Of a stretch of DNA of 12,584 nucleotides, positions 6,636-12,584 are shown one piece after another. The position numbers were made by a program, and so were the translations under genes. The stretch comes from Rhodococcus sp. IITR03 (GTDB lineage Bacteria > Actinomycetota > Actinomycetes > Mycobacteriales > Mycobacteriaceae): positions 350,159-362,742 of the forward strand of contig LATQ01000001.1 of assembly GCA_001017865.1 (NCBI GenBank), read 5' to 3'. Positions within the stretch are counted from its first letter, which is position 1. Each line of letters starts with the position of its first letter. The notes beneath the pieces are model-generated. The model was given only the letters and a program-made list of their open reading frames with translations. It ran no database searches and was not told where the DNA came from.

Positions 6636-8071
6636 GTGGCGTTCACCACGGCCGAAGAGGTCATCAAGTACATCGCGGAAGAGAACGTCGAGTACGTCGA
6701 TATCCGCTTCACGGACCTGCCCGGCATCGAACAGCACTTCTCGATCCCGGCGAAGGCGTTCAACGAGGACGTCTTCGAGGACGGCCTGGCATTCGACGGA
6801 TCCTCCGTGCGGGGTTTCCAGTCCATCCACGAGTCGGACATGCTCCTGCTCCCCGATGTGACGACCGCCCGCATCGATCCCTTCCGTGCCGCCAAGACCC
6901 TGAACGTCAGCTTCTTCGTCCACGATCCGTTCACCCGTGAGTCCTACAGCCGCGACCCCCGCAACGTCGCGCGTAAGGCCGAGGAATACCTGATCAGCAC
7001 CGGCATCGCCGACACCGCCTTCTTCGGTGCCGAGGCCGAGTTCTACATCTTCGACTCCGTCTCCTACGACTCGAAGATGAACGGCGCGTTCTACGAGCTC
7101 GATTCGATCTCCGGCTCGTGGAACACCGGCGCCGAGTACAACGCCGACGGCACCCCGAACCGCGGCTACAAGGTCCGCCCGAAGGTGGCTACTTCCCCGT
7201 CGCTCCGTACGACCACTACGTCGACCTGCGCGATGAGATCTCCACCAACCTGCAGCTCGCCGGCTTCGAGCTCGAGCGCGGCCACCACGAGGTGGGCACC
7301 GGCGGCCAGGCCGAGATCAACTACAAGTTCAACACGCTGCTCTCCGCAGCCGACGACCTGCAGCTGTTCAAGTACATCGTCAAGAACACGGCGTGGAAGA
7401 ACGGCAAGACCGCCACCTTCATGCCGAAGCCGCTCTTCGGCGACAACGGCTCGGGCATGCACGTGCACCAGTCGCTGTGGAAGGACGGCAAGCCGCTGTT
7501 CCACGACGAGTCCGGCTACGCGGGTCTGTCCGACCTCGCCCGCTGGTACATCGGCGGCATCCTGCACCACGCGCCGTCGCTGCTCGCCTTCACGAACCCG
7601 ACGATCAACTCGTACCACCGTCTGGTGCCGGGCTACGAGGCTCCGATCAACCTCGTGTACAGCCAGCGCAACCGTTCGGCCGCCGTGCGTATCCCGATCA
7701 CGGGCAACAACCCGAAGGCCAAGCGTCTCGAGTTCCGCGCTCCCGACTCCTCGGGTAACCCCTACCTGAACTTCGCGGCGCAGATGATGGCCGGCCTCGA
7801 CGGCATCAAGAACAAGATCGAGCCGCTCGCTCCGGTCGACAAGGACCTCTACGAGCTCCCGCCGGAGGAGGCCAAGAACATCCCGCAGGCCCCCACCAGC
7901 CTGTCGGCCGTGATCGACAACCTCGAGCGCGACCACGAGTACCTCACCGAGGGCGGCGTCTTCACCACCGACCTCATCGAGACCTGGATCTCGCTCAAGC
8001 GCGAGCAGGAGATCGCTCCGGTCAACCTGCGTCCGCACCCCTACGAGTTCCAGCTGTACTTCGACTGCTGA
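6636..8071 (+). CDS. glnA: Type I glutamine synthetase, frame-broken once in this sequence
   Basis: GlnA makes glutamine from glutamate, ammonia and ATP as a cytosolic dodecamer. The GTG at 6636 follows a GAAGGAG ribosome site (6622-6628) with 7-nt spacing, and the N-terminus [13 protein letters not shown] is typical. Family motifs run in order: [27 protein letters not shown] (metal-binding glutamates), [24 protein letters not shown], the [17 protein letters not shown] loop, NRSAAVRIP, and the adenylylation loop [10 protein letters not shown]. Its Tyr falls at corrected residue 406, the position modified in mycobacterial GlnA1. Corrected length is 478 aa, the normal size. The frame breaks at 7184-7185 (CCGAAGGTGGC where CCGAAGGGTGGC gives PKGGYFP). 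The GlnR box upstream and glnE downstream supply transcriptional and adenylylation control. Confidence 0.97.
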
Positions 8072-8093
8072 GTCGAGTCCGGTAAGCACTCTT

Positions 8094-8133
8094 CGAGAGG
8101 CCGTTCGTCCCTTCCGGGACGGGCGGCCTCTCG
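8094..8133 (+). terminator. Hairpin terminator after glnA
   Basis: CGAGAGGCCGTTCGTCCC (8094-8111) pairs with GGGACGGGCGGCCTCTCG (8116-8133) over a TTCC tetraloop. All 18 positions pair, two of them as G-U wobbles. It begins 22 nt after the stop codon and is followed by CCTTGTC. Confidence 0.85.
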
Positions 8134-8163
8134 CCTTGTCTGCGCCCCTTCCGCTCCGGGATC

Positions 8164-8227
8164 CTCGCGCGCCGAACCGGGGTTCGCCCCTGCTGCAGCA
8201 GTAGCAAGCCCCGGTTCGGCGCGCGAG
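8164..8227. repeat. 19-bp perfect inverted repeat between glnA and furA
   Basis: CTCGCGCGCCGAACCGGGG (8164-8182) is the exact reverse complement of 8209-8227. The 26-nt loop contains a 12-bp palindrome, CTGCTGCAGCAG (8190-8201), so the element can form a nested hairpin. It lies 30 nt beyond the glnA terminator and 61 nt before furA. It may be a second terminator insulating furA-katG, or a mobile palindromic repeat; other genomic copies would decide. Confidence 0.7.
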
Positions 8228-8245
8228 ATGCGTTCGTTCGTCATC

Positions 8246-8271
8246 GAATCCGGCGAAATCGCGACCGATTC
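8246..8271. promoter_or_regulatory. Possible furA operator region
   Basis: GAATCCGG (8246-8253) faces CCGATTC (8265-8271), an inverted repeat with one missing base, around a relatively AT-rich centre (CGAAATCGCGA). It lies 17-43 nt before the furA start, where FurA autoregulatory sites are found in mycobacteria. No clear -10 hexamer or ribosome site was found, so this is a weak call. Confidence 0.25.
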
Positions 8272-8288
8272 CAGAAAAGTGGTCCATA

Positions 8289-8753
8289 GTGGCACGTGCC
8301 TCGACGCGGGATTTCTCCGAGCGGTTACGCGCAGCCGGTCTTCGCGTGACCCGACAGCGTCTGGCGGTGCTCGATGCGGCGCACGAGCACCCGCACGCCG
8401 ATGCCGATCGCATCTTCGACGCGGTCGGCGACGTCGTTCCCGGCATCGGCCGGCACACCGTGTACGACATCCTTCACGCGCTCTCGGCACACGGCCTGCT
8501 CCGGCGAATCCAGCCCGCAGGTTTCCACGCGCGGTACGAGGTGCGTGTCGGCGACAGTCATCACCACCTCGTCTGCCGGTCCTGTGCCGCGATCTCGGAT
8601 GTCGACCACACCATCGGCGACTCGCGTTGCCTGTCACCGGTGGACGACGCAGGTTTCGACGTCGACGAGGCGGATGTCGTCTTCTGGGGCCTGTGCCGCG
8701 ACTGTTCGAGCGACGATCCACGACAACAGCCTGAATCGGTCCGATCGACCTGA
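8289..8753 (+). CDS. furA: Fur-family regulator, peroxide-responsive repressor of katG
   Basis: This intact 154-aa Fur-family protein resembles mycobacterial FurA, the repressor of its own operon with katG. The N-terminal winged-helix region (about residues 8-80) includes [16 protein letters not shown] and the recognition helix around [21 protein letters not shown]. The C-terminal dimer/metal domain has HHHLVCRSC (His91-93, Cys96, Cys99), a DVDHTIG segment and a second CxxC, GLCRDC (Cys136, Cys139), matching a structural zinc site. The GTG at 8289 gives a normal N-terminus. No Shine-Dalgarno is visible, so translation may be leaderless, although the expected -10 is not evident. katG starts 17 nt downstream, so the two are almost certainly co-transcribed. 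Confidence 0.93.
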   Translation: MARASTRDFSERLRAAGLRVTRQRLAVLDAAHEHPHADADRIFDAVGDVVPGIGRHTVYDILHALSAHGLLRRIQPAGFHARYEVRVGDSHHHLVCRSCAAISDVDHTIGDSRCLSPVDDAGFDVDEADVVFWGLCRDCSSDDPRQQPESVRST

Positions 8754-8758
8754 TCCGG

Positions 8759-8764
8759 AAGGAA
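8759..8764 (+). promoter_or_regulatory. Ribosome binding site of katG
   Basis: AAGGAA lies 6 nt before the GTG at 8771 and within the short furA-katG gap. It supports the GTG start and translation from a bicistronic mRNA. Confidence 0.6.
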
Positions 8765-8770
8765 ACCGCA

Positions 8771-10951
8771 GTGTCCGAAAGCGAAAACCCGGCAGTCCCC
8801 TCCCCCGAGCCGTCACCGCACCGGCCGAGGACCAATCAGGACTGGTGGCCGGACCAGCTGGATCTCACGGTGCTGCACCAGCATTCACCGCTGTCCAATC
8901 CGTTGGAACCCGACTTCGACTACTCGAAGGAAGTCGAGTCCCTCGACGTCGAGGCGCTCCGTCAGGATCTGATCGACCTGATGACGGATTCCCAGGATTG
9001 GTGGCCGGCCGACTTCGGTCACTACGGGGGTCTGTTCATCCGCATGAGCTGGCACTCGGCCGGCACCTACCGCATCGCCGACGGTCGCGGTGGCGGCGGC
9101 AAGGGTGCGCAGCGGTTCGCGCCGCTCAACAGCTGGCCCGACAACGTCAGCCTCGACAAGGCGCGTCGCCTCCTGTGGCCGATCAAGCAGAAGTACGGCC
9201 GCAAGCTCTCCTGGGCCGACCTGCTGGTCTTCGCCGGCAACTGCGCCTACGAGTCGATGGGGTTCAAGACATTCGGCTTCGCGTTCGGCCGCGAGGACAT
9301 CTGGGAGCCCGACGAGGTCTTCTGGGGCCCGGAGGACACCTGGCTCGGCGACGAACGCTACGCCGGTGAGCGCGAACTCCAGGGCCCGCTGGGCGCCGTC
9401 CAGATGGGTTTGATCTACGTCAATCCCGAAGGCCCCAACGGCAACCCGGAGATCCTCGCGTCCGGACGCGACATCCGCGAGACGTTCGCCCGGATGGCGA
9501 TGAACGACGTCGAGACGGCTGCGCTCATCGTCGGTGGTCATACCGTCGGCAAGACGCACGGTGCCGCTCCCGCCGACAATCTCGGTCCCGAACCCGAGGG
9601 TGCCCCGCTCGAACAGCAGGGTCTCGGCTGGAAGAACTCGCACGGCACCGGCGCCGGTGCCGACACGATCACCAGCGGCCTCGAGGTCACCTGGACGCCA
9701 CTCCGACGAAGTGGGACAACACCTTCCTCGAGACGCTGTACGCCTACGAGTGGGAGAAGACCAAGAGCCCGCCGGGGCGTGGCAGTGGACGCCGAAGGGC
9801 GGTGCCGGCGCGGACACCGTGCCCGACGCCCACGACCCGGCGAAGAAGCACGCGCCGGGCATGCTCACCAGCGACCTCGCGCTGCGCTACGACCCGATCT
9901 ACGGCGAGATCACCCGGCGCTGGCTCGACCATCCCGAGGAACTCGAGCAGGAGTTCGCCAAGGCGTGGTTCAAGCTGCTGCACCGCGACATGGGTCCGCT
10001 CTCGCGGTACCGCGGACCGTGGATCCCGGAACCGCAGATCTGGCAGGACCCGGTGCCGGACGTCGACCACGAGCTGATCGACGAGAGCGACATCGCCTCA
10101 CTCAAGGCGAAGGTCCTCGACTCGGGAGCGACGATCCCGCAGCTCGTCGCCACCGCGTGGGCGTCGGCGCGAGCTTCCGCGGCACCGACAAGCGCGGCGG
10201 TGCGAACGGCGCACGCGTGCGGCTCGAGCCGCAGAAGGACTGGGAAGCCAACGAACCCGAGCAGCTCGCACAGGTACTGCAGATCCTCGAGGGTATCCAG
10301 CAGGACTTCAACGGCTCGGGCGGCAACAAGAAGGTCTCCCTGGCGGATCTGATCGTCCTCGCCGGTAACGCCGCGGTGGAGAAGGCCGCCAAGGATGCGG
10401 GACACGACATCACGGTTCCGTTCTTCCCCGGCCGCACCGATGCGAGCCAGGAGTGGACCGACGTCGAGTCGTTCGAGGTGCTCGAGCCGAAGCACGACGG
10501 TTTCCGCAACTACCTGCGCGGTGAAGAGAAGCTCCCGCCCGAGAAGCTGTTCCTCGAGCGCGCCAACCTGCTGACGCTGACCGCGCCCGAGACGACGGTG
10601 CTCGTCGGCGGTCTGCGTGCGCTCGGCGCGAATCACGGCGGCAGCAAGCACGGGGTCTTCACCGACCGCCCGCAGACCCTGACGAACGACTTCTTCGTCA
10701 ATCTGCTCGACATGGGGACCGAGTGGAAGGTCTCGCAGAACAGCGAGGGCGTCTACGAAGGACGCGCTCGGGGATCGGACCAGGTCAAGTACACCGCAAC
10801 CGCCGTCGACCTGGTCTTCGGGCACAACTCGCAGCTGCGGGCGCTCGCCGAGGTCTACGCGACCGACGATGCCGGCCCGAAGTTCGTCCGCGATTTCGTC
10901 GCGGCCTGGACGAAGGTGATGAACCTGGATCGTTTCGATCTGAAGAAGTGA
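8771..10951 (+). CDS. katG: Catalase-peroxidase, frame-broken three times in this sequence
   Basis: KatG is a cytosolic haem catalase-peroxidase that removes hydrogen peroxide. The N-terminal haem domain has the distal triad Arg91, Trp94 and His95 in [11 protein letters not shown], Tyr216 in LIYVNPEGP and Met242 in [12 protein letters not shown], completing the Trp-Tyr-Met adduct. The proximal His257 lies in [11 protein letters not shown]. Offsets to M. tuberculosis numbering are a constant 13, so Ser302 in TITSGLEV corresponds to the isoniazid-resistance position Ser315 and is unmutated. The degenerate C-terminal domain (from about residue 430) is complete to NLDRFDLKK. Corrected length is about 727 aa. 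Breaks: 9698-9699 (ACGCCACT for ACGCCCACT, giving TPTPTKWDN), about 9771 (CCCGCCGG for CCCGGCCGG, giving SPAGAWQW) and about 10168-10170 (one base lost, expected [14 protein letters not shown]). The three losses restore the frame. Co-transcribed with furA. Confidence 0.96.
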   Translation: MSESENPAVPSPEPSPHRPRTNQDWWPDQLDLTVLHQHSPLSNPLEPDFDYSKEVESLDVEALRQDLIDLMTDSQDWWPADFGHYGGLFIRMSWHSAGTYRIADGRGGGGKGAQRFAPLNSWPDNVSLDKARRLLWPIKQKYGRKLSWADLLVFAGNCAYESMGFKTFGFAFGREDIWEPDEVFWGPEDTWLGDERYAGERELQGPLGAVQMGLIYVNPEGPNGNPEILASGRDIRETFARMAMNDVETAALIVGGHTVGKTHGAAPADNLGPEPEGAPLEQQGLGWKNSHGTGAGADTITSGLEVTWTPLRRSGTTPSSRRCTPTSGRRPRARRGVAVDAEGRCRRGHRARRPRPGEEARAGHAHQRPRAALRPDLRRDHPALARPSRGTRAGVRQGVVQAAAPRHGSALAVPRTVDPGTADLAGPGAGRRPRADRRERHRLTQGEGPRLGSDDPAARRHRVGVGASFRGTDKRGGANGARVRLEPQKDWEANEPEQLAQVLQILEGIQQDFNGSGGNKKVSLADLIVLAGNAAVEKAAKDAGHDITVPFFPGRTDASQEWTDVESFEVLEPKHDGFRNYLRGEEKLPPEKLFLERANLLTLTAPETTVLVGGLRALGANHGGSKHGVFTDRPQTLTNDFFVNLLDMGTEWKVSQNSEGVYEGRARGSDQVKYTATAVDLVFGHNSQLRALAEVYATDDAGPKFVRDFVAAWTKVMNLDRFDLKK

Positions 10952-10990
10952 CCGCGCCGGCGGTCCACGACCGCGCCTGACGCACCGTCC

Positions 10991-11024
10991 CGGAGCCACC
11001 TGTCGTGTTCGGCGGGTGGCTCCG
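10991..11024 (+). terminator. Hairpin terminator after katG
   Basis: CGGAGCCACC (10991-11000) pairs perfectly with GGTGGCTCCG (11015-11024) around a 14-nt loop, starting 40 nt after the katG stop. It closes the furA-katG operon. Confidence 0.7.
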
Positions 11025-11114
11025 TCGTGTGCAGGGGGTCGTGCGCAGGTCCGCCGAGCCGAAACCGACTGGACAGCCGTACTGCACACGGGTGTACCGT
11101 GAGGACACAGCTTT

Positions 11115-11130
11115 GGTGATGTTCGTCACA
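11115..11130. promoter_or_regulatory. CRP-like site upstream of the small secreted protein
   Basis: GGTGA-TGTTCG-TCACA matches the CRP/GlxR consensus TGTGA-N6-TCACA at nine of ten defined positions. It lies 68 bp before the start codon of the downstream gene. Regulation by a cAMP-responsive CRP homologue is an inference. Confidence 0.45.
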
Positions 11131-11197
11131 CCCGCTCGCGGGGGAGTGGATGCGACGTGGTCCGTATCCGAACGACACGTCTCCTCGGGAGGCCACC

Positions 11198-11533
11198 ATG
11201 CGTAGATCCCTCGTTTCGGCAGCATGCGCCGCTGTCATGCTGTCCCCCGTCCCTCTGTCCGTCGCATTCGCAGGCACCGCAGCGGCCCAGACCGACATCT
11301 CCGTCGTCGGCATGTCGCAGGAGCAGGCACAGCAGGTGCTCTCCGACGCGGGAGTCCCCTACATCATCCTCAACCGGTCCGGCAGCACCATGCAGAACTG
11401 CAGGGTGACCGAGCAACGCGACCGTGGCTACGACGTCGAGGTCGAGTACGACTGGGACCACGAGAACAAGGAATGGGACAAGACCGAGGTCGAGGTCTGG
11501 CGAGGACTCGCACTCGTCGTCTTCTGCGACTGA
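11198..11533 (+). CDS. Small secreted PASTA-like protein
   Basis: A 111-aa exported protein. The ATG at 11198 is chosen because GGGAGG (11187-11192) is spaced 5 nt before it and because it begins a classic Sec signal peptide: MRRSL, a hydrophobic core, then AGTAAAQ with likely cleavage after residue 30. The mature part begins TDISVVGMSQEQAQQVLSDAGV, which resembles the start of a PASTA domain (V-V-G-M-x-x-x-x-A-x-x-x-L-x-x-A-G), followed by a short beta-rich segment. Cys68 and Cys110 could form a disulfide outside the cell. The middle (EVEYDWDHENKEWDKTEVEV) is very acidic. A single PASTA-like unit without a kinase or penicillin-binding partner suggests a free extracytoplasmic protein; its ligand is unknown. 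A CRP-like site lies upstream. It converges on glnE with only 7 bp between stop codons. Confidence 0.75.
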   Translation: MRRSLVSAACAAVMLSPVPLSVAFAGTAAAQTDISVVGMSQEQAQQVLSDAGVPYIILNRSGSTMQNCRVTEQRDRGYDVEVEYDWDHENKEWDKTEVEVWRGLALVVFCD

Positions 11534-11544
11534 CGGTCCGTCAG
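11530..11544. repeat. Palindrome containing both convergent stop codons
   Basis: CTGACGG-T-CCGTCAG is a perfect 7-bp inverted repeat with a one-base centre. It contains the TGA of the secreted protein (11531-11533) and, on the other strand, the TGA of glnE (11541-11543). It is too tight to be a normal terminator hairpin in RNA, and no other terminator is visible between the two genes. Confidence 0.6.
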
Positions 11545-12584
11545 TCCCAGAACACCCGCTCGACGACCGCCCGCGCACGACGCGTGACGCGTAGGTAGTG
11601 GTCGAGGAACTCCGACGCGTCCTCACCACGCCACCCCGTCACGCGGGCAACGGCTTCGAGCAGCCGCCCCGGCCCCGGGAGCTGGTCGGTCGGTTTGCCG
11701 CGGACGAGCACGAGACAGTTCCGCGCATCCGTCGCGGTGATCCATGCCGTGCGCAGGAGTTCGACGTCGGTCGCGCTGAGCAGTTCCGCCGCGCCGATGC
11801 CGTCGAGGGCCTCGAGCGTCGAGGTCGTGCGGAGCGCCGGGAGCCGGTAGGCGTGCTGGAGTTGCAGCAGCTGCACGGTCCATTCGATGTCGGCGAGGCC
11901 GCCCCGTCCGAGTTTGGTGTGGGTGGCCGGGTCGGCCCCGCGCGGCAGCCGCTCGGAGTCCACACGTGCTTGATGCGCCGGATCTCGCGGACGGCCTCCT
12001 GCGAGACCCCGCCCTCCGGATAGCGCACCTCGTCGATCATGTGCAGGAAGCGGGTGCCGAGTTCGCGGTCGCCCGCGACGGCGTGTGCACGCAGCAGCGC
12101 CTGCACCTCCCACACCTCGGCCCACTGCGTGTAGTACGCCCGGTAGGACGCGAACGTCCGGACGATCGGCCCGCTGCGACCTTCCGGACGCAGATCCAGA
12201 TCGACCTCGAGCGGTGGTCGGTGCTCGGCGCGCCGAGGAGTCGCCGCACCTGCTCGGCGATGCTCGTGGCCCACTTGACCGCATCGGTCTCGTCGGCGTC
12301 CGGCAGCGGGTCGCACACGAACAGCACGTCCGCGTCGGATCCGTAGCCGAGTTCGCCGCCTCCCAGCCGGTCCCGATCACTGCGATACGCGCCGGCGCCG
12401 GTCCGCGGGACTGTTCCGAGCCCCGGATCACCGCGTCGAGCGCGGCTTCGAGGACACCCGCCCATACCGTGGACAACGCCCGGCACACTTGCGGCACGTC
12501 GAGCATGCCGAGGATGTCGGCACTCGCGACGCGCCGCGAGTTCGGCGCGGCGCAGCGAACGCGCGGCGGCGAATGGCGCGAGCG
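11541..12584 (-). CDS. glnE: Glutamine synthetase adenylyltransferase, C-terminal part, frame-broken in this sequence
   Basis: GlnE adds and removes AMP on the GlnA tyrosine according to nitrogen status. Only the C-terminal third lies in the window; the start is beyond 12584. Visible pieces, in protein order: [17 protein letters not shown], the nucleotidyltransferase motif [19 protein letters not shown] with the catalytic SDAD, the third acidic residue in [34 protein letters not shown], then [22 protein letters not shown] and a helical C-terminus ending VVERVFWD. The [10 protein letters not shown] form matches the C-terminal adenylylating domain, not the N-terminal deadenylylating one. Breaks: about 12528-12536 (probably two bases lost in a CG run), about 12365-12370 (four bases, expected GTGRLGGG), 12216-12217 (GACCACC for GACCCACC) and 11969 (AAGCACG for AAGGCACG). 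Its target glnA lies 3.5 kb away, separated by furA-katG. Confidence 0.93.
   Translation of the reverse strand, partial: RSRHSPPRVRCAAPNSRRVASADILGMLDVPQVCRALSTVWAGVLEAALDAVIRGSEQSRGPAPARIAVIGTGWEAANSATDPTRTCCSCATRCRTPTRPMRSSGPRASPSRCGDSSARRAPTTARGRSGSASGRSQRADRPDVRVLPGVLHAVGRGVGGAGAAACTRRRGRPRTRHPLPAHDRRGALSGGRGLAGGRPRDPAHQARVDSERLPRGADPATHTKLGRGGLADIEWTVQLLQLQHAYRLPALRTTSTLEALDGIGAAELLSATDVELLRTAWITATDARNCLVLVRGKPTDQLPGPGRLLEAVARVTGWRGEDASEFLDHYLRVTRRARAVVERVFWD

Noticed and set aside
9650..9710. An isoniazid-resistance-like change in katG near the Ser315-equivalent
   Set aside because: The serine in ITSGLEV is present; the nearby disruption at 9698 is a one-base loss of the same kind as elsewhere.
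53..10951. Programmed ribosomal frameshifting or true pseudogenes as the cause of the frame breaks
   Set aside because: The sites share no slippery heptamer or downstream structure, occur up to three or four times per gene, affect essential genes, and have parallel single-base defects in non-coding stems. Base loss in the sequence is simpler.
11150..11197. Earlier start for the secreted protein
   Set aside because: It would add 16 charged residues ahead of the signal peptide and ignore the GGGAGG ribosome site spaced for the ATG at 11198.
1..12584. CRISPR arrays, insertion sequences, integrases, attachment sites, tRNA or rRNA genes
   Set aside because: No regularly spaced repeats, transposase or integrase motifs, terminal inverted repeats flanking a gene, or cloverleaf-like sequence were seen.

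Overview
The window looks like a chromosomal segment of a high-GC actinobacterium of the Mycobacteriales, most likely Rhodococcus or a close relative. This rests on G/C-biased third codon positions, frequent GTG starts, and a gene order (dlaT/sucB, lipB, lipA, a DUF4191 membrane protein, an RDD protein, glnA1, glnE) that parallels the lipB-lipA-Rv2219-Rv2219A-glnA1-glnE neighbourhood of Mycobacterium tuberculosis. It is mostly a conserved housekeeping region. I see no mobile element, phage, CRISPR array, tRNA or rRNA.

Layout: 1-992 is the 3' part of a leucyl aminopeptidase (pepA, M17), closed by a hairpin. 993-1290 is a control region containing an 18-bp tandem repeat that carries two inverted repeats. 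1291-3051 is the two-lipoyl-domain dihydrolipoamide acyltransferase (sucB/dlaT). 3179-3958 (lipB) and 4013-5022 (lipA) are the two enzymes of lipoate synthesis. 5106-5846 is a DUF4191 membrane protein. 5952-6425 (minus) is an RDD membrane protein. 6636-8071 is glutamine synthetase I (glnA), preceded by a textbook GlnR box. 8289-8753 and 8771-10951 are furA-katG. 11198-11533 is a small secreted PASTA-like protein. 11541-12584 (minus) is the C-terminal part of glnE, the adenylyltransferase that modifies GlnA.

Two functional modules stand out. LipB and LipA make the lipoyl group that the SucB/DlaT lipoyl domains carry. GlnR box, glnA (with its adenylylation tyrosine at corrected residue 406) and glnE together form transcriptional and post-translational nitrogen control. 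A peroxide-defence pair (furA-katG) lies between glnA and glnE. lipB, lipA, the DUF4191 gene and the RDD gene each have a TANNNT -10 hexamer only 6-8 nt before the start codon and no Shine-Dalgarno sequence, which points to leaderless transcripts.

The dominant anomaly is sequence quality. At least 17 frame breaks interrupt seven genes that are otherwise well conserved. The protein continues in the neighbouring frame each time, and nearly all breaks are explained by loss of one (sometimes two or four) G or C from a short run. Several non-coding hairpins show the same one-base defect. I read this as systematic deletion error in the assembly, not gene decay, and I annotate the affected genes as single CDS spans with the break points listed. 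No convincing undescribed system was found; the most useful non-coding leads are the sucB upstream repeats, the leaderless promoter cluster and the long perfect hairpin ahead of furA.
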